Assembly (NCBI GenBank): GCA_016987375.1
Contig: PJRA01000508.1
Coordinates: 1,786,251 to 1,850,250, forward strand
Reading direction: 5' to 3'
DNA length: 64,000 nt
DNA from: Brachionus koreanus
Taxonomy: Eukaryota > Rotifera > Eurotatoria > Ploima > Brachionidae
Position 1 is the first letter of the stretch. Each line of letters opens with the position of its first letter. Below the pieces are notes generated by a model that was not told the DNA's origin, did no database searches, and worked only from the letters and a program-made list of their open reading frames with translations. The translations under genes were made by a program, and so were the position numbers. Positions 11,165 to 27,785 of this stretch are shown piece by piece.

Positions 11165-13766
11165 GACATCTATAATAACATTGATTGTTGTAAATAATTC
11201 AATAAATAAATTTTTATTTAAAATAATTTTTTGTTTGTTTTTTTTTTTTAATTTTTTGAATTAACTACTCAATTAATTCGCTAAACTTGTTAAAGTAAAG
11301 TAGATCATCGAATAGTTATAAATTTTAATAATCTAATCTTTAGTTAAAGAGCAAAATCGATAAATTTAGAAAACTAATTAATCGAAATCCAGAGCAATTC
11401 TAAAATGGTTTATCTATAATTTGTTTATATCAGAGTTAAATTGACAAATGAAAGCTGATTTCAAGAACATTTAATGCAATTTATTTACTAAAAACTGAAA
11501 TTTCTTGCAAGAATTTTATGAAAGTTTATTTAAATATAGCTATGAAATTAATATCCAAGTACCTCCTTTTCTTGTTTAAAAATTAGTACATCAAATTTTG
11601 ATTGATGATTTGCATTTGTAAGTTTGCTACAACTTCCAGCGCCAATCATTAAAAAATGATAAGCATAAATTTTCAGCAGCTAAAAACATTGTAAAATATT
11701 TTATGTGTACGAATGGCACTATATTTCAATTTTTATCGCAGAAACTTTTAACACTCTTTTATCGGAAAAAAAAGAACCAAGATCGAAACATTTGTTGAAG
11801 AATGCGCAATAAATCCTAATCTAAATCATATTTTTTTGTAGAAAAAAAAATTCATTTAATATTTAAACGATAGTAAATCTATTCAAAAATTTTATTCAGA
11901 TTCAATTTAAAAACTTTGGAGAATTTAGTCTAAATTTCCAATATGTTGGACATGGCAAAAAAGCTGATAAATAATTAAATTAAGAAATTTTGAAAAATAA
12001 AAATTCAATTTAAAACACAAATAATTATTAAAAAATAATAATTACTTATTTTCAGTTAGAAAATTTTATTTGAAGTTAATAAATATTTAATTTTAAATAA
12101 AGTTCTGAAGTATATCAAAAATTTTTTATCAACTTTTGTATCAAAACAAATGGTTAAAAAAATATTAATAATCACAGTTTAATAGATATTATTAATTTAA
12201 TATTTTTAATTATTTGTTTTCTTACCGAGCTAATGCTTCTTTAAATTAAAAAAATAAGATATTATTATTATTATTATTTATTGTAAAGCTGGTCGAGCTT
12301 AGCACTTTCAGCAATAGATAGATTTAATAAATACTTTTAAAGATTTTAAAAATGATTAGGCTAGCATAATCCAAATCTAAAATAAGAACAAAAAATGTGT
12401 TAATTTAAATAATTAATTAAATAACTTGAACATTAATTAAAATAATGTTTAGTGTTAGTTTAACAGAACAAAAAAGGATAAAATTAAGTGTTTAATTTTT
12501 TATTCAAAATATCTAATCATAAAAAAAGTATTTATCTAGGAAAATTAGGGTTTATTACAGCTTTTACTTAAAATCATTAATTAATTTTTCAAATTATAAT
12601 GTAAATGTTTGGCAAATAGGTTTAAGCGTGGTAAAGCTTACATATTCTCTTTTGAGATAAAAGTATGATTATGTTTCAATTATTTTAAATATCAAAATAT
12701 AATCTCATACGATGCTTAATTATTTTATTAATTTATTTTAATCTTTTGTTCATAGAATATTTAAAAAAGCAAACTTTAAGCTAACAAAAAAGCTTTCTGA
12801 ATTTTCTTTTAATGACGAAAATTGTGTTTTTTTTTTTGTATTGTCTGTATGAAACTCTAAGCTGAAAATATCTTAAATTGATAAAAGTCGATTGCGCATT
12901 GGTAATTTTTCACTTTGTTTTCTTGTTTTGAGTTAAAAACTATTTTAAAAAAAGGAGATCAGTTGAAGGAGGCAACATCTGAGTCGTAATCAATATTGCC
13001 TCTAAACTAGATGCTGGATTCTGAATTAGGAGATTTTTTTGAACTTTTTATTTATTATGATAAATAAATCAAATAGATAATCAATGCGTAATTGATATGA
13101 ACCTAAGTTGAAATGAATTATTTTTCTTTATTAAAAGATATGATAAAATCTAAGTGAATAAAGTATATGAAAGCAAATCCAGTTGATTTGATTAAAATAA
13201 AATGAGTATATTCATTTAAACAAGATCAAATGGCACTAAAACTCAACATCTGTTACATAAGACTATTCTTTTCATTGCCTAATTGAGGAAATTTGAAATA
13301 ATGATAATCAGGATAAACATATTATTAAAAATAAATACCTTAAATAGAATTAATTAAAATAAATTATCTATTGCGTATCATTTAGAAAAGTTTTAGCGAA
13401 AGATTTTAATTTTTCTTGTTTGTTGCTATATGAATTCTTGCAAATTGAAATTATTCTTAAATTTCTATTGCAAGTATTTAATTTTTATCAAAGAGAAGTG
13501 AAAAAACAATTATTTATTTAATCAGTGTTTGCTTGCGCTTCACAAATAGCATACACAGCCTCTAACTCTCACTCTCTTAAAAGTTCTTAACTTTTTTATT
13601 AACTCTCATCTATATGCTAACTCAAAAGCTTTATTCATTTTGAATCAAATGTTGAAAAATGGAATTTATTTTCAAATAATTATTTTTTTATACCTAGTAA
13701 TAATAATTTTCAGATTTAAATTAAAAGCTCAATAATTTAGCACATTTCTAATGTTATACCGGTATA
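11165..13766. other. 2.6-kb gene-free stretch
   Basis: I see no exon with homology or sustained codon structure on either strand. An (ATT)n microsatellite lies near 12261-12282. Positions 13530-13640 (TC-rich, slightly higher G+C) may be the upstream region or leader of the kinase gene that follows. Confidence 0.5.
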
Positions 13767-15245
13767 ATGAACAGTGATGCCATGGGCAGAAGAATCGAAC
13801 TGGAGCCAGGTATTTAGACTAGAAACTGAAAAAATTATTATTCTAGATTTTCTTAATATAGATAGTGAGCCTGCATTTGAATATAGACAAATTACAATCA
13901 TAAAAGAAAAATGGGTTACTGATGAATTTGAATTACTAGACATTCTAGGCAGGTATTGTTAAAATTGAATAGAGCTAATAACTATTTATCAGGGCAATCT
14001 ACTAAACCTATTAACCTGATTTAAGTTACCTTTCTATTAAAAAAATTTATCTTATAACTAAATTTTTAAAGAGGAAAATTTGGTGAAGTAAAGCGATGTA
14101 AAGAAAAGTCTACAGGACGTTTTTTGGCAGCTAAGTTTGTTTCCATTGCCAAAGAACAGGAAAAAAAAGACGTTTATAATGAAATTGAAATCATGAAATC
14201 ACTTCAGCACCCACGTCTAATCCAGCTATATGACGCATATGAAAATCCTAGCAAAAAACAAATATGCCTTATTCTAGAATTGTATAAAATAAAATTGTTT
14301 AATAAATTAAGTATTCTTTGTTCTTATTTAAGAATAAATGGGGGTGAATTGTTTGAAAGAGTAATAGACGAGAGTTTCATTTTAACTGAACGCTTATGTG
14401 AGCTTTACATATCCCAAATATGCGAGGGTATAGATTTCATGCACAAAATGAATATTCTTCACTTAGATTTAAAAGTAAATAAGATTTTTTATTAAATATT
14501 TATTAATTAATTAATTAAAATTTTTTAAAAATATGTAGCCCGAAAATATTTTATGCCTTTCTAAAGACGGTCACAGGATTAAAATAATCGATTTTGGACT
14601 GGCAAGACGGTTTAACCCTACGCAAACTCTTAAAGTGTTGTTCGGTACTCCAGAATTTGTAGCACCTGAAGTTGTTTCCTATGATAAAGTGGGTTACGGT
14701 ACTGACTTGTGGAGTGTTGGAGTCATTTGCTATGTGTTGTAAATATAAATTAGAAAAATTGATTATTTTTTTTTAAATGATCTTATTAGATTATCAGGTC
14801 TATCGCCATTCATGGGTGATAATGATGGCGAAACATACAATAACATTACAAAAGCTGAATATGATTTTGATGACGAATCATTCAATGATATATCTGATGA
14901 AGCCAAGGATTTTATAAACAAACTTCTTGTCAAAGATTTGAAGTAAATTTAAATAAAATTTGAAACAACCCAAAAGATTAATTTGAAAAAAATATTAAGA
15001 AAACGTATGACTGCAATTCAATGTTTAAATCACCCATGGCTCAATAGGTCTATAATTGAAACCCCTGAACCCTTACCAAATGAAAAGATAATCAATACTA
15101 AAAATTTACGGCGATTTGTTATCCGAAGGAGATGGCAGGTAATTTTTTGAAACGAAAAAAAAATAAAAGATTTAAATGCTTTTCATTTTTAAAGAAAGCA
15201 GTAAACGCTTTGTTGGCTCTAAAAAGACTTGGAATGAACTTTTAA
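13767..15245 (+). CDS. MYLK: Myosin light chain kinase, short form, 8 exons
   Basis: Exons 13767-13809, 13847-13952, 14072-14281, 14333-14474, 14539-14738, 14790-14942, 15000-15138 and 15195-15245 give 347 aa. Kinase features in order: glycine loop GRGKFGEV (49-56), ATP lysine in LAAKF (K71), catalytic HLDLKPEN (D165), DFGLARR (D185), KVLFGTPEFVAPE, and SGLSPFMGDND. HLDLK instead of HRDLK and the SPFMGDND block are hallmarks of MLCK. The C-terminus (about 320-347), with RRRWQKAVNALLALKRL, aligns with the autoinhibitory/calmodulin-binding segment of smooth-muscle MLCK (ARRKWQKTGNAVRAIGRL). It phosphorylates the regulatory light chain of myosin II in response to Ca2+/calmodulin. Unlike vertebrate MLCK or projectin/titin-like kinases, no Ig or fibronectin-III domain is found upstream; only about 45 residues precede the kinase domain. 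A distant upstream exon cannot be excluded. Confidence 0.92.
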
Positions 15246-17403
15246 TTATTTTTTTATTTATCAATTTTATTTAATTTAAATTAGATTATTGCTGTCTTGT
15301 AAAAATCCAATATCAAAATTGTCAATAAATTTAAATTTTTTCTCAAAATCATATGTTAAAATATTTTAAATTATCTACATATTTAATTCTAAAAAAAATA
15401 ATTTTATTTTTAATAAAAAATGGATTGTTAGTCAGTCATTTCAAAATAGATTTTTTTTTAAATTAAAATTTGATTTTAGATTCTGGTTTATTTTCGAAAA
15501 ATCAAAATTAGAAAAGTATATAAAATTTATTAACACATAAACAAATAAGTTTTAGGTATCGTATAAAATCTTAATTTATAAAGCATTGAAGGTGAATCAA
15601 AAATTAGTCTCGCAAAAAGAAACTAAAATCGCATAAAAAATCTTATTGATAAATAAGATTTATCAATGATAAAATATTTTGTGAAATTAGTAACTTTTTT
15701 ATTTATAAAATAACTTAGCATTTAAAAATATTTCATTATTTTGAAAATTTATTCTATTTGATTGTTATTTATAGTTGAACAATCATTTAACTGTTTTACT
15801 GTAAAATAATAGAAAATTGTTAAAAAAAATATTTAGTAGAGGCTCAGAATCAGATGAGTTTCAATACATGGTGAAAAATAAAAGCTATCGAGTTTTAATG
15901 TAAATTTTTTCTAAAATTTGAAAGGAATTGTATAATTCTACAAAAATATAGCTCGAAAAAATATTTTTATATTTACTTCTTAAACTTAATTTATGTTTGT
16001 TCTTCTAAAAAAAATTAATAATTTTAATAAATTTAGCTAAAAATATAAATAATAAGTAAAAATAAATTTTCCCAAGAAAAAGGAAAATATATATACAACA
16101 CTAAAAAATGCTTTTATAACAAAATTTCAATAAATGAAAAATATATAAAAAAAAAATTAATAATAAGATAATAATTTAATTTTCAAAATGAGATTGTGTT
16201 TTCATCATTGGAAATGATAAGTTTTTTCGGGTTCAATTAATAAGATTTTTTGATTTTAAGTTTAATTAAAAAAATAAAATTTAAATATAAATTTTGCTAT
16301 TAATTATATGACATTCTATTCATTCATTTAGTGTTTTTTGTCAATTTTAATTATTGAAAAAATTAAAAAAAAAACTCTATTTTCACTTGAATCGTTGACA
16401 CGTTAACAGAGGCTCAAAATCGAGGGTTTAGATGATTATTTTTATGGACTTTGCTTGAGCCTTTGACACCAATAGAGTAAAATTTTGAAAAATTAAAAAA
16501 AATAGCTTTCACAAATTTTAGTAAAAAATACGATTGTGGTGGCCGGCCACGTTCGAAAAAAAAAATTTAGTTAAATATAATTAGGGAAAAGTTTTCTAAT
16601 TTTTTTTAATGAGATGACAATATCAGATTAAATTTAAGATTTTTTTCCGACGTTTAGTGGGCGGCCTCAAAAATATCTGTTGTTTTTAAAACAGTTTTCA
16701 AGCGTCCAGCCAATTCACAGCCAAAACTTGCCGTATAAATTAGTCTGTCAGGCATGCCCAACACTAATATGCAAACTTTTCGCAAAAAGAAAACTATGGA
16801 TAAATTTTGTTTTAGTCTGAGTAAAAATAAGGTGACATATGCAGAAAATATAGAATATTTCTGAATAAATAATGAACCTTAAAAGCATGTATCAAAAATT
16901 TTCTTTGGTTTTTTAAAAGAGTGAAGTAAATTATAAAAAAGCTTAAAAAACATATTTTTTATTAAATACAGAATAATTGAAATGTCTTGTTGTCTGAAAA
17001 TAAAAAATTTAAATAAAATTTAAGGAAAATATAATAATTTATTTACAACATCTGTTATATATAAATTTAAAATTCAAATTTATCTTCAATCAAAAAATAA
17101 ACTTACTCAAAATTAGAATTTTATATACTCTGGTGTATGTTTTTATTTTAGAAAAAGGTGTAAAAATAGAAAAGAGCTAAAAACTTTTTTCCCGTAATTT
17201 TTTTTGAAAAAATTCAGAATAAATCTATGGTTTTACTTTTTTTTTAATTCAATCTTTTTTTTTAATTAAACACTGGTAATTTAGAATATTTCCGATTTTA
17301 AATGAAAAATTTTTTTTTAATCTTTGAGTAAAAACAGATCAAAATGAATTTGGATTTTTTTGTAAACAATCAGATCAAGAAATAATTTAATTTAATTTAA
17401 TTA
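15246..17403. other. gene-free, repeat-bearing stretch
   Basis: A/T-rich sequence without recognisable exons. The phrase gaggctca recurs near 15840 and 16410. A decayed copy of the GC-rich repeat lies at 16539-16768, and a diverged direct repeat at 17035-17105 recurs at 19418-19495. Confidence 0.5.
16539..16768. repeat. decayed copy of the GC-rich repeat
   Basis: GGTGGCCGGCCAC at 16539, CGTTTAGTGGGCGGCC at 16651 and CCAATTCACAGCCAAAACTT near 16720 match the island at 8820-8992 in the same order, with many G/C positions changed to A/T. The right end reads GCATGCCCAACACTA, like the inverse of a hAT-type terminus. Confidence 0.65.
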
Positions 17404-18905
17404 GCTTTTATTTTTAATATTCATAAATGACCTTTCGATTGGTTTAGTTAATAAATGTGAAAAATATGCTGATGATACTAAAGTTTTTTCTGTAATTAAG
17501 TGTTTTCAAGACAATCTTGTACTTCAAAAAGATATTGACTTTATCTCAAGCTGGTCACTTACTTGGTCGTTGGATTTAAATATTGAAAAATGTGGTGTAA
17601 TGCATGTTGGCTCAAAAAATCCCTTGTTTAATTATACAATATTTAGTAGATACGCAACGAAGAATTGGGTCAGGATTAAAATACCATAAAAAAAGATTAA
17701 AAAACATAAATTCTGTGAATGACACATAAGCTTAAATTTATTTATCAAAATAGATTATTAACACATAAAGTGATTTTAATAAAATGTTACAAACACATTA
17801 GTTTATTTTCAGCAAAAAAAATGAAGTCTAATTTTTATCTTATAATGTCAATAACACGTAAATTTTTTTTCCTAAACTTTATATAATTAAGTGACAAAAT
17901 ATATGTAAAATTATTTTAAAAAAATTTAAAATTTTTAAATTAGTATTTTATATACCAATAACCAGCTTTTCGTTTTTTTGATTTAGTTTTACTAATTAAA
18001 GACCTTAATTTGAGACATTATGAAATTTTTCATTAAAAATTTTTGTACAAAACATTTTTGGAAATAAATTAAGTTATGTGTTTGTAACATAAATAAGAAA
18101 ATAAAAATTTTTTGTTTAACAAAATTTATATGTGTTGACCAATCTTTTTGAAATTTTATTCTTATGTGTTAGTTTTTAAGATTCACTTTTTTTATGGTAT
18201 TTTAATCCTGTTCCCGAAGAATTTATCTAAAACAAATCTTGAAAAAGATCTGGGTGTTTATATTCAAAGTGACTTAAAATGGACTAACCAAGTAAAATAT
18301 TGTACTAGTCGTGGAAACCGTATTTTGGGTATGATCGCTAAGAGTTTCAGGAAGTTGAACATTGATACATTGAGAATGCTCTATACAGCACTGGTTAGAC
18401 CTCATTTAGAGTTTGCCATTAGTTCATGGTGTCCGTTCCTTGAAAAAGACATTTCTGAAATCGAGAAGGTCCAAAGAAGAGCGACAAGAATAATCCCTTC
18501 ACTTCGGAAATATGATTACTCGAAAAGACTGGAAATGTTCAACCTTACTAATCTAAAAATAAGGCGGATGAGAGGCGACTTAATCCAACTGTTTAAAATT
18601 ATTAACAGATATGAAACTATCAATTTTGAAAATGGTATTAATTTTTCTCGAAATCACTCTTACAACTTAAGAGGACATAACAAGTGTATTGTTAGAGAAG
18701 ATGCGAAAAATTGTATGCAAAGATATCATTTCTTGACAAACCGAATAGTTAATGTTTGGAATAGTCTTCCTCAGTACATCATCAATTCTGTATCAGTTAA
18801 TAACTTCAAAATTAACTTAGACAAATGGCTGAAGAAACAGTCTAATTTACTGCCATAGCTTCGTAGAAGCTTAACCCGTTAGGGTCGCAGTATAGTCTAC
18901 TACTA
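17404..18905 (+). mobile_element. 5'-truncated non-LTR retrotransposon (CR1/Jockey-like), interrupted
   Basis: The reverse-transcriptase frame starts abruptly at [10 protein letters not shown], just after 17403, and continues through the catalytic YADD box (KYADDTKVFS). It then carries the usual C-terminal part (DISEIEKVQRRATRIIPSL; NRIVNVWNSLPQYI) to a stop at 18856-18858. The short 3' tail ends in a TAC repeat near 18900. A 549-bp element at 17667-18215 splits the frame. Removing it together with one copy of the 8-bp duplication restores one continuous frame across the junction (ATKN/LSKT). The 5' truncation is normal for target-primed reverse transcription. Confidence 0.92.
17667..18215. 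mobile_element. non-autonomous DNA transposon (MITE) inside the LINE
   Basis: The element is flanked by an exact 8-bp direct repeat GAAGAATT (17659-17666 and 18216-18223). Its ends are inverted: the left begins GGGTCAGGATTAAAATACC, and the right read inward begins GGGAACAGGATTAAAATACC, continuing CATAAAAAAAG. There is no transposase; the interior is A/T-rich. An 8-bp duplication is typical of hAT and a few other superfamilies, so the superfamily is not certain. Confidence 0.88.
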
Positions 18906-20100
18906 CTACTAAATAAATGTCTCATTTTAAATGTTTAAATTCTTTACTCTTAGAAACTTAAAACTTAGAAAGAACTTTTTTTAGGTGTGGTCAAATTTGT
19001 TAACTTACCCTCTCAGAAATTAAAAAAATAGTACAAAGTAAATTAAATATTTCTTCAACCTAAATTTAAAACTAAAATTATTTTTTTCATAAATTTAGAA
19101 GAGTTAGAAATTTAAATTTTGGGCAGTAATGGCAAATAAGTTTAATTTTTTCATTTCTTATAGAAAAGAAATTCAAATTAAAAAGAATTTAAAACCAAAT
19201 AGACAATTATAAAATAAAATGTAAGTTAGTCTCAATTAAATAAAATATAATGGGGTAGTTTTAAATAAATAAAAAAAAAAATAACTCTGATTTACAATTG
19301 AAAAAAAAATTATTTGGTACTGGAAGAAAAATTTTAGAAAATTCAGAAATTTTGAATTATGTATATTGTACGGATTTAATTTTAAGTTTAAAAATTAATA
19401 AATAATTTAAATTAAATGATATATAATAATTTATTAACAACATTTGATTTCTCAAAATTTTTAATTTCAAATTTATCTTCATACAAAAATCAATAACTTA
19501 TGATGTAACTCAGAGTTACCAATTCGAAATAATAGATTTATAAAATATAGTTTAAATTTTCATTTTCAGAATAAAATACTTGATGAAGTTAATTCAAAAG
19601 ATTAATTTAATAAAAAATTTAACTGTTGTAAAATTTGTAATAAAAATATTTTTAAGGGATTATAAAAAGGAAATCAAATATTTTTTCGTAAACATATTTA
19701 TTTTTTACTTTTTTTACTTTTTATAAATATTTACTGCTTATAAATTTTCAAGAATTAATAATTTCATATATTTAGAAGAGTAAGAAGTTGTGAGAAAGAT
19801 AAAAAAATAATTTTTACTCAATTCTGCTTAAAATTACATGAAAGAATGTGTCTATCAAAGCATCTTTTTGAAATATAGGTTTTTGGGCAGTAATGATTTC
19901 ATAAATTTAATTAACTTCGTTTGAGTTAGAAATTTGATCTGGATTTATGAATTTCTTTATTATTCTTTATTATTTAAAAATTAAAGAATAAATTATAGAT
20001 GATTTGGATGTCTTTAAATAAATCAATAAACTTAAGAACGCTAAAATAATTTATTTTCTTTTATAAAATTATTTAAATTAATTAAACTAATTATTTTAAG
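18906..20100. other. gene-free flank with diverged duplications
   Basis: The phrase ttttgggcagtaatg occurs near 19115 and again near 19880, each with similar surroundings (ttagaagagt...), suggesting an old duplication about 0.7-0.8 kb apart. No exon is recognised. An acceptor-like tttaag abuts the next gene's ATG, so a 5'-UTR intron may end here. Confidence 0.4.
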
Positions 20101-21303
20101 ATGTCAAAAATAATTGATTTAATGTTAAATCTACTCGTTTATCTAAAGAATTTTTTTAATTTTTTTTTTGAGGACTCTCAAAAATCAATTTCATCGAGAT
20201 TTGATTTTATAGACGGATACAGAGGATTTTGTGCCTTAGTAGTAGCAGTCCATCACATTGTACCGTTTCATGGTAGCAGTGGCGATTTAAAAATTTTTGT
20301 AATGGCAGGATTTTATATTGGTGTTTTTGGATTTTTTGTTTTGAGTGCCTTTTTATTGACTTACAAAATGACCAAAGAACTCGACAAAAGTCAAAATTGG
20401 ATACAGATGAAAGAAATTTTTTTGAAATATTTCATTCGAAGATTTTTTAGAATTTACATTCCGTACATGTTTTTTGTAACATGTGTTACATTTGGCCCAA
20501 CCATTGTAAAAGGAAATTATAAAGTATACAATACATGGCTAAATCTGGCATTACTAAAGCCAGTTTTAGGAAATCATTTATGGACAATACCTGTAGAAAT
20601 AAAGTATTATTTTATGATTCCGATTATATGTTTAATTTTTAAATTATCAGGTAAATACTGGCTGCCAATTTTTTTCTCTTCATTAGGTGTAATGTATTAC
20701 CTTTATCATACTTATTTGTTTTTTTCTAAGTCTGATGCATCAATCTCAAAATCAAATAAACTATATGTTAGATTTCCAATATTTTACTCTGGATCATTAG
20801 TTGCTTTTTTATATTATAAATATGAAAAATGGGAAAACAACTTGAAAATAATCATTACAAAACGATTTTCAAGATTTGTTCTCTGTATTTGTTCTTATTT
20901 GATGGCTTTTTATGGTATAACACACTTTTCCCCATATTACAATCCAAATTTAAATATGTACAAAGATTCCTTGCATCCAGGAATTAAGTTTTCATTATTA
21001 CTATTAGTTATGCTGATTGGAGCTCCAAATGATTTTACACGTTTATTTGGTGAAAATTTTTTTTTGAAAAAATTTGGCAAATACTCTTTTGGAATATATC
21101 TCTGGCATCCAATGTGCATCCTCGCTCTAAAATACTATAAAATCGGAAGACAATTAGACGCAGTTACATTTGTCTTGTTTTTAAGTTTCTTGTGTGGTTT
21201 TTTGTTTTATTATCTAATCGAAAATCCAATGATGAAATTGGGGAATTATTTTATTCAAAAGTTAAATAAAATTTCTAACGTAGATCATTTAACACGGATA
21301 TAA
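20101..21303 (+). CDS. Acyltransferase-3 family membrane protein, intronless
   Basis: A single uninterrupted frame of 400 aa. It has the acyltransferase-3 signature near the N-terminus, DGYRGFCALVVAVHH (about 38-52), with the conserved Arg41 and His51/52. This is followed by FIRRFFRIYIPY, LWTIPVEIKYYF and the C-terminal FGIYLWHPM...LIENP block. About ten hydrophobic helices are visible, as expected for this family, whose members move acyl groups onto sugars, lipids or other acceptors across a membrane; the substrate cannot be read from sequence. A short basic/hydrophobic leader precedes the domain. In contrast to most neighbouring genes it has no introns, and its style (OafA-like catalytic core without the animal NRF domain) resembles bacterial and fungal members. 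That raises horizontal acquisition or retro-duplication as options. Confidence 0.88.
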   Translation: MSKIIDLMLNLLVYLKNFFNFFFEDSQKSISSRFDFIDGYRGFCALVVAVHHIVPFHGSSGDLKIFVMAGFYIGVFGFFVLSAFLLTYKMTKELDKSQNWIQMKEIFLKYFIRRFFRIYIPYMFFVTCVTFGPTIVKGNYKVYNTWLNLALLKPVLGNHLWTIPVEIKYYFMIPIICLIFKLSGKYWLPIFFSSLGVMYYLYHTYLFFSKSDASISKSNKLYVRFPIFYSGSLVAFLYYKYEKWENNLKIIITKRFSRFVLCICSYLMAFYGITHFSPYYNPNLNMYKDSLHPGIKFSLLLLVMLIGAPNDFTRLFGENFFLKKFGKYSFGIYLWHPMCILALKYYKIGRQLDAVTFVLFLSFLCGFLFYYLIENPMMKLGNYFIQKLNKISNVDHLTRI

Positions 21304-22266
21304 TGTTTTTTTTGAATAAAATTTTTTATAAAATTTAAAATAAAAAATTTACAAAAGAATTTGTGAGAGCTTAAATAAGTCTTTTATTTACATAAATTAT
21401 CTATTTTTCGTTTAATTCAAAATTTAAAAATTTAATTAAATTAAATTTAAACAGCTACCATTCAAAATTACTTATAGCCTTGTTCCATTGTTAGAAAAAA
21501 TATATTTAATTAAGTTTAAAAAAAATTAATCAATTATTCTGCTGCTTGTTAAAACCAATAATAAGCATTTAGAATATACTGTGAAATAAATTTCGATCTC
21601 AAAATTGTAATCTGTATATAATAAAAGCACGAAAAGCCAAAATTTTAGGTCAAAAAAATATTTTTTCCAAGAAAGTTGTCTCCCTTTAAGCCACTTTTTT
21701 TCAGAAACAATACTTTCGCACCCTACATTTGGGCATATTTTCTGAAATAATATTAAATTTCCAACAAAATTAAAGAATTTTATCAAAAATGAGGTATTTT
21801 TTATCTGAAAGTTTTTCTTTTAAATTTTATGCCTTTTAATCTCGTAGAAAAAAATAAATTGAAACCTTAATTTTTGTCGCTTTTGTAGGCTTCTGAGTAT
21901 TTGACCATAATCAATACCATTTTTATATCTAATTACTGATTTACAAAATTTACAAAAAAAATAATAATAATTAGATTGTTGCTTTAAAACTGCTAAAACC
22001 AGAATTAAAATATATAATTTCGAGGTAATTTTCTTTCAGATAATATGCCCATATGTAGGGTTTGAAAGTAACGTTTCTGAAAAAAATAGGCTTAAAGGGA
22101 GAGAACTTTTTGAACTTACTCCAAACCTTCGACACCTGTGGATAAAATTTTTTTGACCAATCATTGATCATTCATTTCAATTAAAATTATATCAAAGTAA
22201 AAGAGTATTCAATATAAAAAAATAGCTTTATTATAAATTTTAAAATTTTTAAGTTAAAAAATGTTT
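21304..22266. other. intergenic, mostly one inverted-repeat element
   Basis: Between the acyltransferase stop and the vinculin stop; occupied largely by the element at 21648-22158. Nothing else recognised. Confidence 0.5.
21648..22158. mobile_element. MITE-like element with about 110-bp inverted arms
   Basis: The left arm (about 21648-21770) and right arm (about 22020-22158) are inverted copies. Both read GGTCAAAAAAAT..., then TCTCCCTTTAAGCC, TTTCAGAAAC, and CCCTACAT(T/A)TGGGCATAT. Arms differ by several substitutions and one roughly 20-bp indel, and the centre is A/T-rich. No coding capacity and no clear target-site duplication. Confidence 0.75.
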
Positions 22267-27785
<5,519 letters not shown>

